This document shows positions 8,319 through 17,441 of a DNA stretch of 64,000 bases, piece by piece (positions within the stretch are counted from its first letter, which is position 1; every line of letters starts with the position of its first letter). Below the pieces are notes generated by a model, which did not search any database, was not told where the DNA came from, and saw nothing but the letters and a program-made list of their open reading frames with translations. Source of the stretch: Iodobacter sp. (GTDB lineage Bacteria; Pseudomonadota; Gammaproteobacteria; Burkholderiales; Chitinibacteraceae); the NCBI RefSeq assembly GCF_025352645.1, contig NZ_JANXSO010000017.1, positions 62,001 to 126,000 of the forward strand. Reading direction: 5' to 3'. The position numbers and the translations under genes were made by a program.

Positions 8319-8927
8319 ATGAAAACCATCTTGATGGGATTATTCTTCGCCGCACTAACCCTGAGCGTTCAGGCCACAGATTTAGCCGCCAGCGTCAAAG
8401 AGCGGCTCACGCAGCCCGCCGTATTGCGCGGTTATTTTGAGCAAAACAAACAGGTGATAGGGTTTAAAAAGCCACTCATTTCCCGTGGTGATTTTATTGT
8501 TGCACGGGATAAGGGCGTGCTCTGGCGCACTAAAACGCCCTTTGCTGGCACGCTTAGGCTAAGCCGCGATGAAATCGTGGCAAAACAGGATGATGGCGAA
8601 GTGGCCTTTCGCCTCAGTGCCAGCAAGGAGCCATCAGTCAGAATGATTAATGGTCTGCTGTTTTCACTGCTCAATGGCGATGTCAGCAGCTTGGGTGAGC
8701 TATTTAAGATTGAAGGCAGCGTGAATGGCAAATCGTGGCAGCTTTTGCTTACACCCAAGCAGGCCGCATTAGGCAAAATCATGCGCAAAATTGCCTTATC
8801 CGGCGATCAATTTGTACGCCAAATTGATCTTGACGAAGCCAGCGGCGATCAAACAACCATCCGCTTTACTGCGCAAAACACTGAGCCTGCTAAACTAAGC
8901 AGCGACGAGATGGCCCGCTTTGAGTAA
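8319..8927 (+). CDS. LolA-like periplasmic carrier protein (APE cluster)
   Basis: A 202-residue protein with a signal peptide (MKTILMG, hydrophobic stretch, cleavage probably after VQA). The mature part resembles the LolA-type outer membrane lipoprotein carrier family as found in APE and xanthomonadin clusters (ApeL-like): a GYFEQNK segment near the start and a FIVARDKGVLWRTKTPF strand. It probably carries the lipid-linked polyene through the periplasm after export by the MMPL protein encoded next. The ATG at 8319 is preferred over an in-frame TTG at 8271 because it begins directly with the signal peptide. Confidence 0.8.
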   Translation: MKTILMGLFFAALTLSVQATDLAASVKERLTQPAVLRGYFEQNKQVIGFKKPLISRGDFIVARDKGVLWRTKTPFAGTLRLSRDEIVAKQDDGEVAFRLSASKEPSVRMINGLLFSLLNGDVSSLGELFKIEGSVNGKSWQLLLTPKQAALGKIMRKIALSGDQFVRQIDLDEASGDQTTIRFTAQNTEPAKLSSDEMARFE

Positions 8928-11253
8928 CCAAACCTCCACACTGCTGGCCAAAATTTGGCTACTGATCGTGCTCGCCTTTATCGGCCACAATATTTATCTC
9001 TGGTCTGGGCATTTACAGCTAGATACCGATATTCTCGCCATGCTGCCACAGGATGAACGCGATCCTACGGTGCAAAACGCCACGCGCCAACTGGCCGATG
9101 CGGCGGCAAACCGCGTAGTGGTGCTGGCTGGCGGAGCAGATTGGGAAAACGCCAAAAAAGCCGGCGACGCTTACGCTAAAGCCCTAGTAAACAGCAAATT
9201 GCCGCTAACCTTGCGCTACCGCATGGGGGATGAAGCCGAATGGCTGAGTTTTTTTATTCCTTACCGCAAGCAGTTACTGAGTAGCGCACAACAGCAGCTA
9301 TTGCAAAGCCAGAGCAGCGATCAATTGGCCCAAAAGGCCGTTGCAATGCTGTATCAGCCTGGAATGGGTATGCCACGGCTGGGCGAGTGGCGCGATGATC
9401 CGCTTAATCTACTAGGGGGCTGGCTGGGCGAGCGCGCCGCGCAAAGCAAGGTACGCGTCAGAGATGGGCGCTTAAGCATCAGCGTTGGTGAGCAGCATTA
9501 TGTCTTGCTCACTCTGCAGCAAAGCGGCTCGGCTTTTTCGATTAAAGCGCAGCAAGCGCTAATACCGGCACTGGATGCGGCCAAAGCCGCCGCACTCAGC
9601 CAAGCGGGCAAGGTGAGCATCCTAACTGTTGGCATTCCCTTACACGCAGCGGCGGCGGCCACACAAGCCGAGCAGGAAATCCACACCATAGGCATAGGCT
9701 CGATGCTCGGCATTGTGCTGCTCACCGTGTTTGCCTTCAGCGCCATTCGCCCGCGCATATTGGTGACGCTATCGATTGCCGTGGGTTTGCTGGCCGCTAT
9801 TTCGGTCTGTAGCCTAGTTTTTGGCCGCTTACATCTTATTACGCTGGTGTTTGGAGCCAGCCTCGTTGGCGTGGCGGAAAACTACGGCAGCAATTACTTC
9901 AGCAGCCGTCAGGGCCGCGCCGCCAGCGAGCGCTGGGCCATGCTAAAAGAGCAAGCGCCGGTGATGTGGCTTGCCATGCTCACCACCGTTATTGGCTATG
10001 CCCTACTGGCGCTCACGCCCTTCCCTGGCTTGCGACAAATCGCGGTTTTCTCAGCCGTGGGCTTATTGGCGGCCTTTGTCACCGTGATGTGGTGGTTCCC
10101 CTTGTTTGATAAAGGGCGGCTCGATCACACCAAGCTCTCACTCTGGATAGGCACACGCCGTGCGCTTTGGCCTACGCTGGGCAAAAACCGCCTCACGCTG
10201 ATTTTTACCGTGATCGTCAGTAGTTTATTGCTAGCGGGCGGTATGTCTATGCACAGCAATGACGATATCCGCCTCTTGCAAAGCTCACCACCGGCACTGA
10301 TTAAGCAGCAGATTGAAGTCGGTAAACTGCTTGATCTACCTAGCCCTGCGCAGTTTTATTTGATTCGCGGTGCAAGTATCGAGGCGATGTTGCAGCAGGA
10401 AGAAGCACTCAAAGCTAGGCTTGACCCGATGATTACGCGTGGCCGGATTACGGGCTATCAAGCCATCAGCGATTGGGTGCCCTCCAGCGCGCAGCAAAGC
10501 CACAATCTAGCGTTGACTGAGCGTGCTGTTTTTGCAAAAGACGGCGTGTTGGCCAAAGCCAGTGCCTTGCTGGGTGAAGCACTACAACCAGCACACAACA
10601 CGCCGCCACCATTACTCCTAAACGATTGGCTGGCAGCTGCAGTGTCAGAACCGCTACGCCATCAATGGCTGGGCCAGTTTGAGGGCGGTTACGCCAGTGT
10701 GATGCTGATCCGTGGCGTCAGCAGCGCCAGCCAGCTCACCGAGTTGGCCGCCTTAGCACCACAGCTGACGGGTGTGCGCTGGGTGGATAAAGTGGCCGAA
10801 GTCTCGGACGTAATGGGCCGCTATCGCGTCAAAATGGCTTGGGTGATTGCTTTAAGCTATCTACTGGTTTTTGCCGCGCTCACATTGCGCTTTGGTCGCA
10901 AGGCTTGGCGGGCGCTACTGCCAACCTTACTGGCCAGCGCGCTTACTTTGGCGATATTGGCGCTGCTTGGCCAGCCCTTACAGCTATTTAATATTTTGGC
11001 ACTGCTGCTGATTTTGGGCATGGGCGTGGATTATGGGATTTTTCTATTAGAAAACCCCGAGCCCCACGCAACTAGGCCGTTTTTATCCGTCACGCTAGCG
11101 GCCATCTCTACCCTGCTTGCCTTTGGCCTGCTGGCGCTTTCTGCAACGCCTGCTTTACACGCTTTTGGGCTGACTATGCTGTTTGGCATTGGCCTTTCTT
11201 GGTTACTCACTCCTGCATTTATGCCCCTTACCTCCTTCATTCAAGACCGTTAA
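8920..11253 (+). CDS. MMPL/RND-family exporter (APE cluster)
   Basis: A 777-residue membrane transporter of the MMPL/RND family: one N-terminal membrane helix, a large periplasmic loop (about 35-250), a block of five helices (about 255-400), one helix near 430, a second periplasmic loop, and a final five-helix block (about 640-770). The motif GMGVDYGIFLLE in the last block is family-typical. The start appears to be TTG at 8920, overlapping the upstream stop by 8 bases; no ATG follows before the first helix. It should lift the polyene lipid out of the inner membrane (ApeM-like). Confidence 0.87.
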   Translation: MSNQTSTLLAKIWLLIVLAFIGHNIYLWSGHLQLDTDILAMLPQDERDPTVQNATRQLADAAANRVVVLAGGADWENAKKAGDAYAKALVNSKLPLTLRYRMGDEAEWLSFFIPYRKQLLSSAQQQLLQSQSSDQLAQKAVAMLYQPGMGMPRLGEWRDDPLNLLGGWLGERAAQSKVRVRDGRLSISVGEQHYVLLTLQQSGSAFSIKAQQALIPALDAAKAAALSQAGKVSILTVGIPLHAAAAATQAEQEIHTIGIGSMLGIVLLTVFAFSAIRPRILVTLSIAVGLLAAISVCSLVFGRLHLITLVFGASLVGVAENYGSNYFSSRQGRAASERWAMLKEQAPVMWLAMLTTVIGYALLALTPFPGLRQIAVFSAVGLLAAFVTVMWWFPLFDKGRLDHTKLSLWIGTRRALWPTLGKNRLTLIFTVIVSSLLLAGGMSMHSNDDIRLLQSSPPALIKQQIEVGKLLDLPSPAQFYLIRGASIEAMLQQEEALKARLDPMITRGRITGYQAISDWVPSSAQQSHNLALTERAVFAKDGVLAKASALLGEALQPAHNTPPPLLLNDWLAAAVSEPLRHQWLGQFEGGYASVMLIRGVSSASQLTELAALAPQLTGVRWVDKVAEVSDVMGRYRVKMAWVIALSYLLVFAALTLRFGRKAWRALLPTLLASALTLAILALLGQPLQLFNILALLLILGMGVDYGIFLLENPEPHATRPFLSVTLAAISTLLAFGLLALSATPALHAFGLTMLFGIGLSWLLTPAFMPLTSFIQDR

Positions 11254-11256
11254 ATC

Positions 11257-11526
11257 ATGATCAATATACTTAATCAATTTGTATTTAAACACCTGCGCAC
11301 CATCGAAATGGTCGGCGTGTTAATGCGTATTTTTAGCTTTAGCCTCGTCAGCTGGCTGGGGCCGCAAAGCCCATTTATGTTTGTTTGGAGCCTAAACACC
11401 ATCGACGCCATTATGCTGGCATGGTGCTCGGCCATCAAACGCGATTCTGCTTACACCCTGCTCAATGGCTTCTGGATTATTGTGGGCCTTATTGGCATAT
11501 TGCGCGCAGGGCAATTTATTCATTGA
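11257..11526 (+). CDS. Small membrane protein of unknown function
   Basis: An 89-residue protein with three likely membrane segments (about 18-38, 42-60 and 68-86) and little else. It starts three bases after the exporter stop, so it is probably cotranscribed and coupled with it. No function was recognised. The pattern resembles small CBU_0592-like or SWEET-like membrane proteins, but this is only a resemblance of hydrophobic spacing. Confidence 0.6.
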   Translation: MINILNQFVFKHLRTIEMVGVLMRIFSFSLVSWLGPQSPFMFVWSLNTIDAIMLAWCSAIKRDSAYTLLNGFWIIVGLIGILRAGQFIH

Positions 11527-11571
11527 CACCACGCTCCACAGTAGCAAGCACGACAGATTCACCATAGGGAA

Positions 11572-11703
11572 CCTAGAAAAACCCATCTTTCGTCATAATA
11601 CTGCGTTGCGTTTTAAAAAAAATCTCCTTACATATCAAACATATGCAGCATCGGTTTTTTTAAAATGCGCCTTGTCTTATTTTGAAATATAGGTTTTTCG
11701 AGG
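11572..11703 (+). repeat. MITE-like palindromic repeat, copy 1
   Basis: A 132-base element whose ends are short imperfect inverted repeats (CCTAGAAAAACC on the left, GGTTTTTCGAGG on the right). Inside, the two halves also mirror each other: GCGTTTTAAAAAAAATC on the left and CGGTTTTTTTAAAATGCGC on the right, around a centre containing CATATC and CATATG. The element recurs in inverted orientation at 47504-47634 with roughly 85-90% identity by eye. It has no coding capacity. It sits in the gap between the small membrane protein gene and the FAD oxidoreductase gene and could form a strong RNA hairpin inside the APE transcript. Confidence 0.8.
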
Positions 11704-11742
11704 CCACCTCATAAAAAAAATCAAAATACAGAGAGAAAGAAA

Positions 11743-12978
11743 ATGCGTTTAGAGCACACAGAAATACTGATTATGGGCGCAGGGCCATCTGGCTCGGTGG
11801 CGGCGGGTTTATTACGCAAGCAGGGCCGCCAAGTTTTAATTATTGAGAAAGAAACCTTTCCACGCTTTTCAATTGGCGAAAGTCTTTTGCCACAAAGCAT
11901 GGAATACATTGAAGCGGCAGGCTTTTTGCAAGATGTGATTGAAGCAGGCTTTCAGTACAAAAATGGCGCGGCTTTTGTGCGCGGCGAGCAACGCACTGCG
12001 TTTGATTTTCGCGATAAGTTTTCTGCTGGTTGGGGCACTACTTACCAAGTACAGCGCGGCCATTTTGACCACGTTTTAGCCAAGGCAGCCACAAAAGCCG
12101 GCGCTGTCATCCGCTATCAAGAGCAAGTCACTGCAGTTGATCTAAGCGGCAAACAGCCCTTGGTCACCGTGCAATCTGCTACCGAAAGCTACCAAATCAG
12201 CGCGCGTTTTTTACTGGATGCCAGCGGCTTTGGCCGCATCTTGCCACGTTTGCTACAGCTAGAAACGCCTTCCGATTTCCCAGTGCGCGGCGCTTATTTT
12301 ACCCATATTGAAGACCATATTTCAGGCGACTTTGACCGCAATAAGATTCTAGTTAGCGTTCACCCAGAGCACCATGATGTTTGGTTCTGGACCATCCCGT
12401 TTTCTAATGGCCGCTGCTCGCAAGGCGTGGTTGCACGGCCAGAATTTCTAGAAAAGTACCGCGGCAATGAAACCGAGCGCTTACAGGCCATTATTGCCGA
12501 AGTGCCAACGCTATCTGCCGTGCTAAAAAACGCCGTCTGGGATACCCCTGCCCGCCAGTTAATCGGCTATGCCGCGAATGTCAGCAGCTTACATGGCAAG
12601 GGCTTTGCTTTGCTTGGCAATGCGGGCGAGTTTCTAGACCCCGTTTTCTCTAGCGGAGTGACCATCGCGGTAAAATCTGCGGCACTTGCCGCTGCCGCTA
12701 TTGAGCGCGAATTTGCGGGGGAAACAGTAGATTGGCAAGCCGACTACGCCCAACCACTGAAAGCGGGTGTGGATACCTTCAGAGCTTTTGTTGAAAGCTG
12801 GTATGCGGGTGGGTTCCAGGATGTGATTTTCTATGAAGAGCAATCAAACGATGTACGCCAGATGATTTCGGCCATTTTGGCAGGCTATGCATGGGATACC
12901 AGCAATCCTTATGTAGCTCAACCACGGCGCTTAAAAACGCTGGAGCAATTATGCGCTGCGCCTACTTCAGCAAAATAA
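11743..12978 (+). CDS. FAD-dependent oxidoreductase (halogenase/geranylgeranyl-reductase-like), APE cluster
   Basis: A 411-residue flavoprotein. The N-terminal dinucleotide-binding fold is seen as MGAGPSGSVAAGLLRKQG (about 11-28), followed by the FSIGESLLP motif shared with flavin-dependent halogenases and geranylgeranyl reductases. A second FAD motif, GFALLGNAGEFLDPVFSSG, is near residue 290. Homologues of this type occur in flexirubin and APE clusters, where they may hydroxylate or halogenate the aromatic head group or alter the chain. The lysine and tryptophan motifs needed for tryptophan halogenation were not recognised, so halogenation is not claimed. It follows the repeat element and may have its own promoter. 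Confidence 0.8.
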   Translation: MRLEHTEILIMGAGPSGSVAAGLLRKQGRQVLIIEKETFPRFSIGESLLPQSMEYIEAAGFLQDVIEAGFQYKNGAAFVRGEQRTAFDFRDKFSAGWGTTYQVQRGHFDHVLAKAATKAGAVIRYQEQVTAVDLSGKQPLVTVQSATESYQISARFLLDASGFGRILPRLLQLETPSDFPVRGAYFTHIEDHISGDFDRNKILVSVHPEHHDVWFWTIPFSNGRCSQGVVARPEFLEKYRGNETERLQAIIAEVPTLSAVLKNAVWDTPARQLIGYAANVSSLHGKGFALLGNAGEFLDPVFSSGVTIAVKSAALAAAAIEREFAGETVDWQADYAQPLKAGVDTFRAFVESWYAGGFQDVIFYEEQSNDVRQMISAILAGYAWDTSNPYVAQPRRLKTLEQLCAAPTSAK

Positions 12979-13021
12979 GCGCGCAGATCATGCGGCTAAA
13001 TCACCTGTCAGGAATAAACGC

Positions 13022-13579
13022 GTGAAATATTTGATCACCGCCCTTTTGCTGGGCTTACTAAGCGCTTGCAGCGATAAGGCTGAGCGTATTAGCCTACCCG
13101 CGCTGCGATTAACGCCTGCTGCCTTTGCTGGATCAGTAAGCCTTAGCCAAAGGCTGACGGTGATGCCGCTACCTGCCACTGAAGCACAAAGCAGTAAAAC
13201 GCTGGATGCACTACTGGAAATCGATGCCGATCAGCTCCAGTTAGCGGGCTTTGCGCTAGGGCAACGGGTTTTAACGCTGCAATGGGATGGGAAAATACTG
13301 CAAAGTAAACGCCATCCCTTGCTGCCTGCCGCCGTTGATGAGCAGCGCATCTTGCGCGATGTACAGCTGGTGTACTGGCCAGCAACAGCCATTCAAGCGG
13401 CTTTGCCGCCAGAGTGGCGCTTAGACGACGACGATAACAGCCGTACTTTAAGCCTTGGTGATCAAGCCATGATCCGCATTACTTACGCAGCAAAACCGCG
13501 CTGGGCAGGGCTAGCCGACTTACACAACACAGCAGAACATTACCGCTTAGTGATTGATTCAAAAGAAACAGCGCCATAA
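13022..13579 (+). CDS. DUF3261 lipoprotein (APE cluster)
   Basis: A 185-residue protein beginning with GTG at 13022, preceded by AGGAA at 7 bases. The N-terminus is a lipoprotein signal with lipobox LSAC (Cys16). The rest matches the DUF3261 family that accompanies APE clusters (ApeN-like); ALRLTPAAF and the QLVYWPATAI strand are visible. It probably sits in the outer membrane or at the periplasmic face and receives the polyene from the LolA-like carrier, by analogy with LolB; this is inference. Confidence 0.78.
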   Translation: MKYLITALLLGLLSACSDKAERISLPALRLTPAAFAGSVSLSQRLTVMPLPATEAQSSKTLDALLEIDADQLQLAGFALGQRVLTLQWDGKILQSKRHPLLPAAVDEQRILRDVQLVYWPATAIQAALPPEWRLDDDDNSRTLSLGDQAMIRITYAAKPRWAGLADLHNTAEHYRLVIDSKETAP

Positions 13580-13608
13580 GCTGCCATCGCCTTTAAAGAA
13601 AACACACC

Positions 13609-14799
13609 ATGAGTATTTACCTTAATCATTTAGGCATCATTTGCGCTCTAGGCGAGGGTAGTCATGCCGTGCGCAAAGCGCTATTTGCTGACGCCCCCAG
13701 CGGAGTTACCCCCCAGCCCAGCCTCGGCATATCCCTGCCTTTAGGCGCAGTCACTAAACCACTGGCAGACTGCAGCGTTTTACCTGCAGAGTTGCGAAGC
13801 CGTAACAATGCGCTGCTGCTAAGCGCCCTAGTGCAAATTCGGCCCGCCGTGGATGAAGCCATTGCCCGCCTTGGCGCACATCGCATTGGCATTGTGTTAG
13901 GCACCAGCACTTCAGGGATTGGCGAAGCGCAGAGCGCCATTGCACAGCACTTGCAAACCGGCCAGCTTCCTGAGCGTTTTCATATTGCCCAGCAAGAGTT
14001 AGGCTCTCCAGCGGCGTGCCTCAGCACACTATTAAAACTGGCAGGGCCTTCTTTAGTGATTTCCACCGCCTGCTCATCCAGCGCAAAAGCCATGGCCAGC
14101 GCAGCGCGGCTGCTCAATGCGGGGCTATGCGATGCCGTCATTTGTGGCGGCGTGGATTCACTATGTGATTTCACCGTAGCGGGCTTTGCAGCCTTGGAGT
14201 CGGTTAGCAGCGAGCGCTGCCTACCCATGAGCATCAACCGCCACGGCATCAATATCGGCGAAGGCGCGGCCCTTTTTCTGATGAGTAAAGCAGCGGGGCC
14301 GGTGGCCTTAGTGGGCTGGGGAGAAACCTCAGACGCTCACCATATCTCCGCCCCCGATCCAAGCGGCCAAGGGGCTATCAGCGCCATGCAGCAGGCGCTT
14401 AATCGCGCCGAGCTCATGCCAGAGCAAATTGACTATATCAATCTGCACGGCACCGCTACTCAGCAAAATGATGCGATGGAAAGCCTAGCCGTTAACCAGC
14501 TATTTGGTGCCCAAGTACCCTGCAGCTCCACCAAACCCCTTACCGGCCATACTCTAGGCGCGGCGGGCGCAATTGAGGCGGCACTGTGCTACTTAACACT
14601 CCATGGCAACCCTAATGAACAACTCCCCCCACACTGGTGGGATGAGGCGATCGACCCCACAATTGCACCGCTGGCTTTAGTTAAAGCTGGGCAAAACGCC
14701 AAACTGCAGTACGTTTTAAGCAATTCATTTGCTTTTGGCGGCAGCAACGCAGTGCTGATTTTTAAAAAAACCACGGGGCCGCAAGATGACGCCCATTGA
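13609..14799 (+). CDS. Beta-ketoacyl-ACP synthase (APE cluster, ApeO-like)
   Basis: A 396-residue condensing enzyme. The catalytic cysteine is in STACSSSAKAM near residue 150, with the two histidines in NLHGTATQQ (about 283) and KPLTGHTLGAAG (about 320), so the Cys-His-His triad is complete. The C-terminal NSFAFGGSNA motif is intact. It overlaps the dehydratase gene by 14 bases. It probably catalyses rounds of malonyl-ACP condensation in polyene elongation, together with the chain-length factor and the second KS at 16114. Confidence 0.9.
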   Translation: MSIYLNHLGIICALGEGSHAVRKALFADAPSGVTPQPSLGISLPLGAVTKPLADCSVLPAELRSRNNALLLSALVQIRPAVDEAIARLGAHRIGIVLGTSTSGIGEAQSAIAQHLQTGQLPERFHIAQQELGSPAACLSTLLKLAGPSLVISTACSSSAKAMASAARLLNAGLCDAVICGGVDSLCDFTVAGFAALESVSSERCLPMSINRHGINIGEGAALFLMSKAAGPVALVGWGETSDAHHISAPDPSGQGAISAMQQALNRAELMPEQIDYINLHGTATQQNDAMESLAVNQLFGAQVPCSSTKPLTGHTLGAAGAIEAALCYLTLHGNPNEQLPPHWWDEAIDPTIAPLALVKAGQNAKLQYVLSNSFAFGGSNAVLIFKKTTGPQDDAH

Positions 14800-15247
14800 A
14801 TACGCCATTGGCGACATCATGCCCCACTCCGCCAGCATGCTACTGCTCGACCGTGCCATCCAAGGGGACGACAAGCAGTTTGAAGCCGAAGTCACCATCC
14901 GCGCAGATAATTTGTTTTTTAGCGGCTCTGGCGTGGGTAGCTGGGTGGGCATCGAATATATGGCCCAAACCGTTGCCGCATGGGCCGGCTGGCACGCCCG
15001 CTTAAGCGGCCAGCCACCTAAAATCGGCTTTTTGCTAGGCAGCCGCCGCTATAGCTGCAGCGTCAGTGAGTTTAGCGAGGGGCAGCGGTTAAATATCCAT
15101 ATCAGCAGAACTTTTCAGGCCGACAATGGCCTAGGCCAGTTTGATTGCAAGATTGTGATTAATGATCAAGAAGTGGCACAAGCTGCACTCACCGTCTTTG
15201 AACCGCTTGATGCCAGTGCATTTTTAAAAGGTAATTGTAATGAGTAA
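14786..15247 (+). CDS. 3-hydroxyacyl-ACP dehydratase (APE cluster, ApeP-like)
   Basis: A 153-residue hot-dog fold protein resembling the FabA/FabZ-like ApeP family. MPHSASMLLLDRA near the start and GIEYMAQTVAAWAGW in the long helix are characteristic; the histidine in MPHSAS probably corresponds to an active-site residue. It removes water from 3-hydroxyacyl-ACP to give the conjugated double bonds. It overlaps both neighbours (14 bases with the KS, 8 bases with the ketoreductase), a tightly coupled KS-DH-KR set. Confidence 0.88.
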   Translation: MTPIEYAIGDIMPHSASMLLLDRAIQGDDKQFEAEVTIRADNLFFSGSGVGSWVGIEYMAQTVAAWAGWHARLSGQPPKIGFLLGSRRYSCSVSEFSEGQRLNIHISRTFQADNGLGQFDCKIVINDQEVAQAALTVFEPLDASAFLKGNCNE

Positions 15248-15971
15248 TAAAACAATTCTTGTCACCGGATCTAGCCGAGGCATTGGGCGCGCCATTGCAC
15301 GGCGCTTGGCTGCAGATGGTTTTGATATCGTACTGCATTGCAAAAGCCGTATCGATGCAGCACAAAGTATTGCAGCAGAGATCACCGCACTTGGGCAAAG
15401 CAGCCGCATTCTGCAGTTTGACGTTGCCAACCGCAGCCAGACCGCGGATATATTACTTGCCGACATCGAAGCGCACGGCTGCTATTACGGCGTGGTTTGC
15501 AATGCAGGTATCGCGCTAGATAATGCTTTTCCGGCCATGCCTGGGGAAGACTGGGATGCGGTTATCCATACCAATTTAGATAGTTTTTACAATGTACTGC
15601 ACCCCCTGACCATGCCTATGGTGCGGCAACGCAAACCGGGGCGAATTGTTACGCTTTCTTCCGTTTCTGGCCTCATCGGCAACCGTGGACAAGTCAATTA
15701 CAGCGCTGCCAAAGCGGGGATTATTGGCGCAACCAAGGCACTGGCGGTGGAATTAGCCAGCCGAGGCATTACGGTGAACTGCGTGGCCCCTGGTCTAATC
15801 GATACCGAAATGGTGGACGAGCGCGTATTAGAAGAAGCCATGAAAATCATCCCAGCCAAACGCATGGGAAAACCAGAAGAAGTGGCAGCCGCAGTCAGCT
15901 TTTTAATGCAGGAAGACGCCGCCTATATCACCCGCCAAGTCATTTCGGTTAATGGAGGGTTAATAGGATGA
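15240..15971 (+). CDS. FabG-type 3-oxoacyl-ACP reductase (APE cluster, ApeQ-like)
   Basis: A 243-residue short-chain dehydrogenase. The NADPH-binding motif is TGSSRGIGRAIA (about 9-20); the catalytic serine and Tyr-x-x-x-Lys are in SSVSGLIG and YSAAKAG (about 152). The NAG motif (CNAGIA) is present. It reduces 3-oxoacyl-ACP to 3-hydroxyacyl-ACP for the dehydratase encoded just upstream. An AAGG site precedes the ATG within the end of the dehydratase gene. The last 30 codons have a decayed copy immediately downstream (see 15968-16108). Confidence 0.92.
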   Translation: MSNKTILVTGSSRGIGRAIARRLAADGFDIVLHCKSRIDAAQSIAAEITALGQSSRILQFDVANRSQTADILLADIEAHGCYYGVVCNAGIALDNAFPAMPGEDWDAVIHTNLDSFYNVLHPLTMPMVRQRKPGRIVTLSSVSGLIGNRGQVNYSAAKAGIIGATKALAVELASRGITVNCVAPGLIDTEMVDERVLEEAMKIIPAKRMGKPEEVAAAVSFLMQEDAAYITRQVISVNGGLIG

Positions 15972-16108
15972 AACACGCGGTGATCACTGGGATTGGCTCA
16001 ATTCAAAGCCCCCGCAAATGGCAAGGCAAACCAGCAGAAATCGCAGCTATTGCCAGATTTTTAATGCAGAAAGACGCCAGATATCTCATTTTGGTGAATA
16101 GAGGATGA
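15968..16108 (+). pseudogene. Decayed tandem duplication of the fabG-end/KS-start junction
   Basis: This 46-codon frame starts with MKHAVITGIGSI, resembling the KS start MKRVVITGIGAI just downstream. It ends with EIAAIARFLMQKDARYLI and a closing NRG, resembling the ketoreductase end EVAAAVSFLMQEDAAYIT and its NGG. The simplest reading is that the junction between the reductase and KS genes was duplicated in tandem and the extra copy lost its middle. It may still be translated as a short leader coupled to both neighbours, since its ATG overlaps the reductase stop. No function is claimed for the product. Confidence 0.75.
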
Positions 16109-16113
16109 ACAGG

Positions 16114-17340
16114 ATGAAACGGGTTGTCATCACCGGCATTGGTGCCATTAGCCCTTTGGGGAACAATTGGAAAACCGTTGAAACGGCCCTAAAAGCGGGC
16201 AAAAATGCCATCCAAATCATGCCAGAATGGCAGGTATTTGAAGGCCTTAATACGCAGCTGGGCGCGCCTGCCGCACCGTTTGAGCTGCCTGCGCATTACA
16301 ACCGAAAAAGCACTCGCAGCATGGGCCGCGTGGCGTTAATGGCCACCCGTGCTAGCGAGCTGGCACTGATCGACGCCGGCTTACTTGATAACACTCTAGT
16401 CAAGAGCGGCCAGATGGGCATTGCCTATGGATCGTCTGCGGGCACGCCAAAAGCCATTGGTGACTTTGGCCGAATGATGGCCGAAAAAAGCACCGAGGGC
16501 ATCAATGCCACCACCTACATCAAAATGATGTCGCATACGGCAGCGGTTAATATTGGCGTATTTTTGGGTATTACTGGCCGTATTATCACCACCTCCAGCG
16601 CATGCACTTCGGGCAGCCAAGGCATAGGTTACGCCTATGAAGCTATCAAATTTGGCAGGCAAACCGCCATGTTGGCCGGTGGTGCGGAGGAGCTAGACGC
16701 TACTGAAGCCGCCGTATTTGACACCCTATTTGCCACCAGTGTACAAAACGACACCCCCCACGCTACGCCACGCCCCTTTGATGTAAAACGTGATGGCTTA
16801 GTCATTGGCGAAGGTGCAGGCACACTGGTGCTAGAAGAGCTAGAACACGCACTGGCGCGCGGCGCACACATCTATGCAGAAATCGTCGGTTTTGGCAGCA
16901 ATAGCGATGGCAGCCACGTTACCCATCCTAATTACGCCACTATGGCGCAGGCCATTCGTTTAAGCTTGGCCGACGCGCAGCTGCAGCCTGCCGATATTGC
17001 CTATATCAACGCCCACGGCACCGCCACCGATCACGGCGACATTGCCGAATCAAAAGCCACTTTTGATGTGTTTGGCGCAGATACCCCCATTAGCTCGCTA
17101 AAAAGTTATATGGGCCACACATTGGGGGCTTGTGGCGCGCTGGAAGCATGGATCAGCATTGAAATGATGAATAGCGGCTGGTTTGCCCCCACCATTAACC
17201 TAACCGAGCCCGACCCGCGCTGTGCGCCATTAGATTACATCACTGGCGATGGCCGTCATTTAGATTGCGATATCGTGATGAGTAATAACTTTGCCTTTGG
17301 CGGAATCAATACTTCTTTAATTTTTAAACGCTGGCGTTAA
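16114..17340 (+). CDS. Beta-ketoacyl-ACP synthase (APE cluster, ApeR-like)
   Basis: A 408-residue FabF-like condensing enzyme. The catalytic cysteine lies in SSACTSGSQGIGYA (about 165), with histidines in NAHGTATDHGD and YMGHTLGACGA, so the triad is complete. The start at 16114 is preferred because GAGG lies nine bases upstream and the product then begins MKRVVITGIG like its family; ATG 16105 touches the Shine-Dalgarno. It is the last gene of the APE operon in this window and would work with the reductase and dehydratase upstream. Confidence 0.9.
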   Translation: MKRVVITGIGAISPLGNNWKTVETALKAGKNAIQIMPEWQVFEGLNTQLGAPAAPFELPAHYNRKSTRSMGRVALMATRASELALIDAGLLDNTLVKSGQMGIAYGSSAGTPKAIGDFGRMMAEKSTEGINATTYIKMMSHTAAVNIGVFLGITGRIITTSSACTSGSQGIGYAYEAIKFGRQTAMLAGGAEELDATEAAVFDTLFATSVQNDTPHATPRPFDVKRDGLVIGEGAGTLVLEELEHALARGAHIYAEIVGFGSNSDGSHVTHPNYATMAQAIRLSLADAQLQPADIAYINAHGTATDHGDIAESKATFDVFGADTPISSLKSYMGHTLGACGALEAWISIEMMNSGWFAPTINLTEPDPRCAPLDYITGDGRHLDCDIVMSNNFAFGGINTSLIFKRWR

Positions 17341-17441
17341 TTACTGCTGCGAAGAAAAAAAATCAACTGCGATATAGTAATGACTGAACAACTAAAACAT
17401 TTTAAATAACAAGCTCTTTTTTAAACTTAAGGTTAGACATA

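Noticed and set aside
11743..12978. Tryptophan halogenase
   Set aside because: FAD motifs fit the wider halogenase/geranylgeranyl-reductase group, but the specific catalytic lysine and WxWxIP-type motifs were not recognised.
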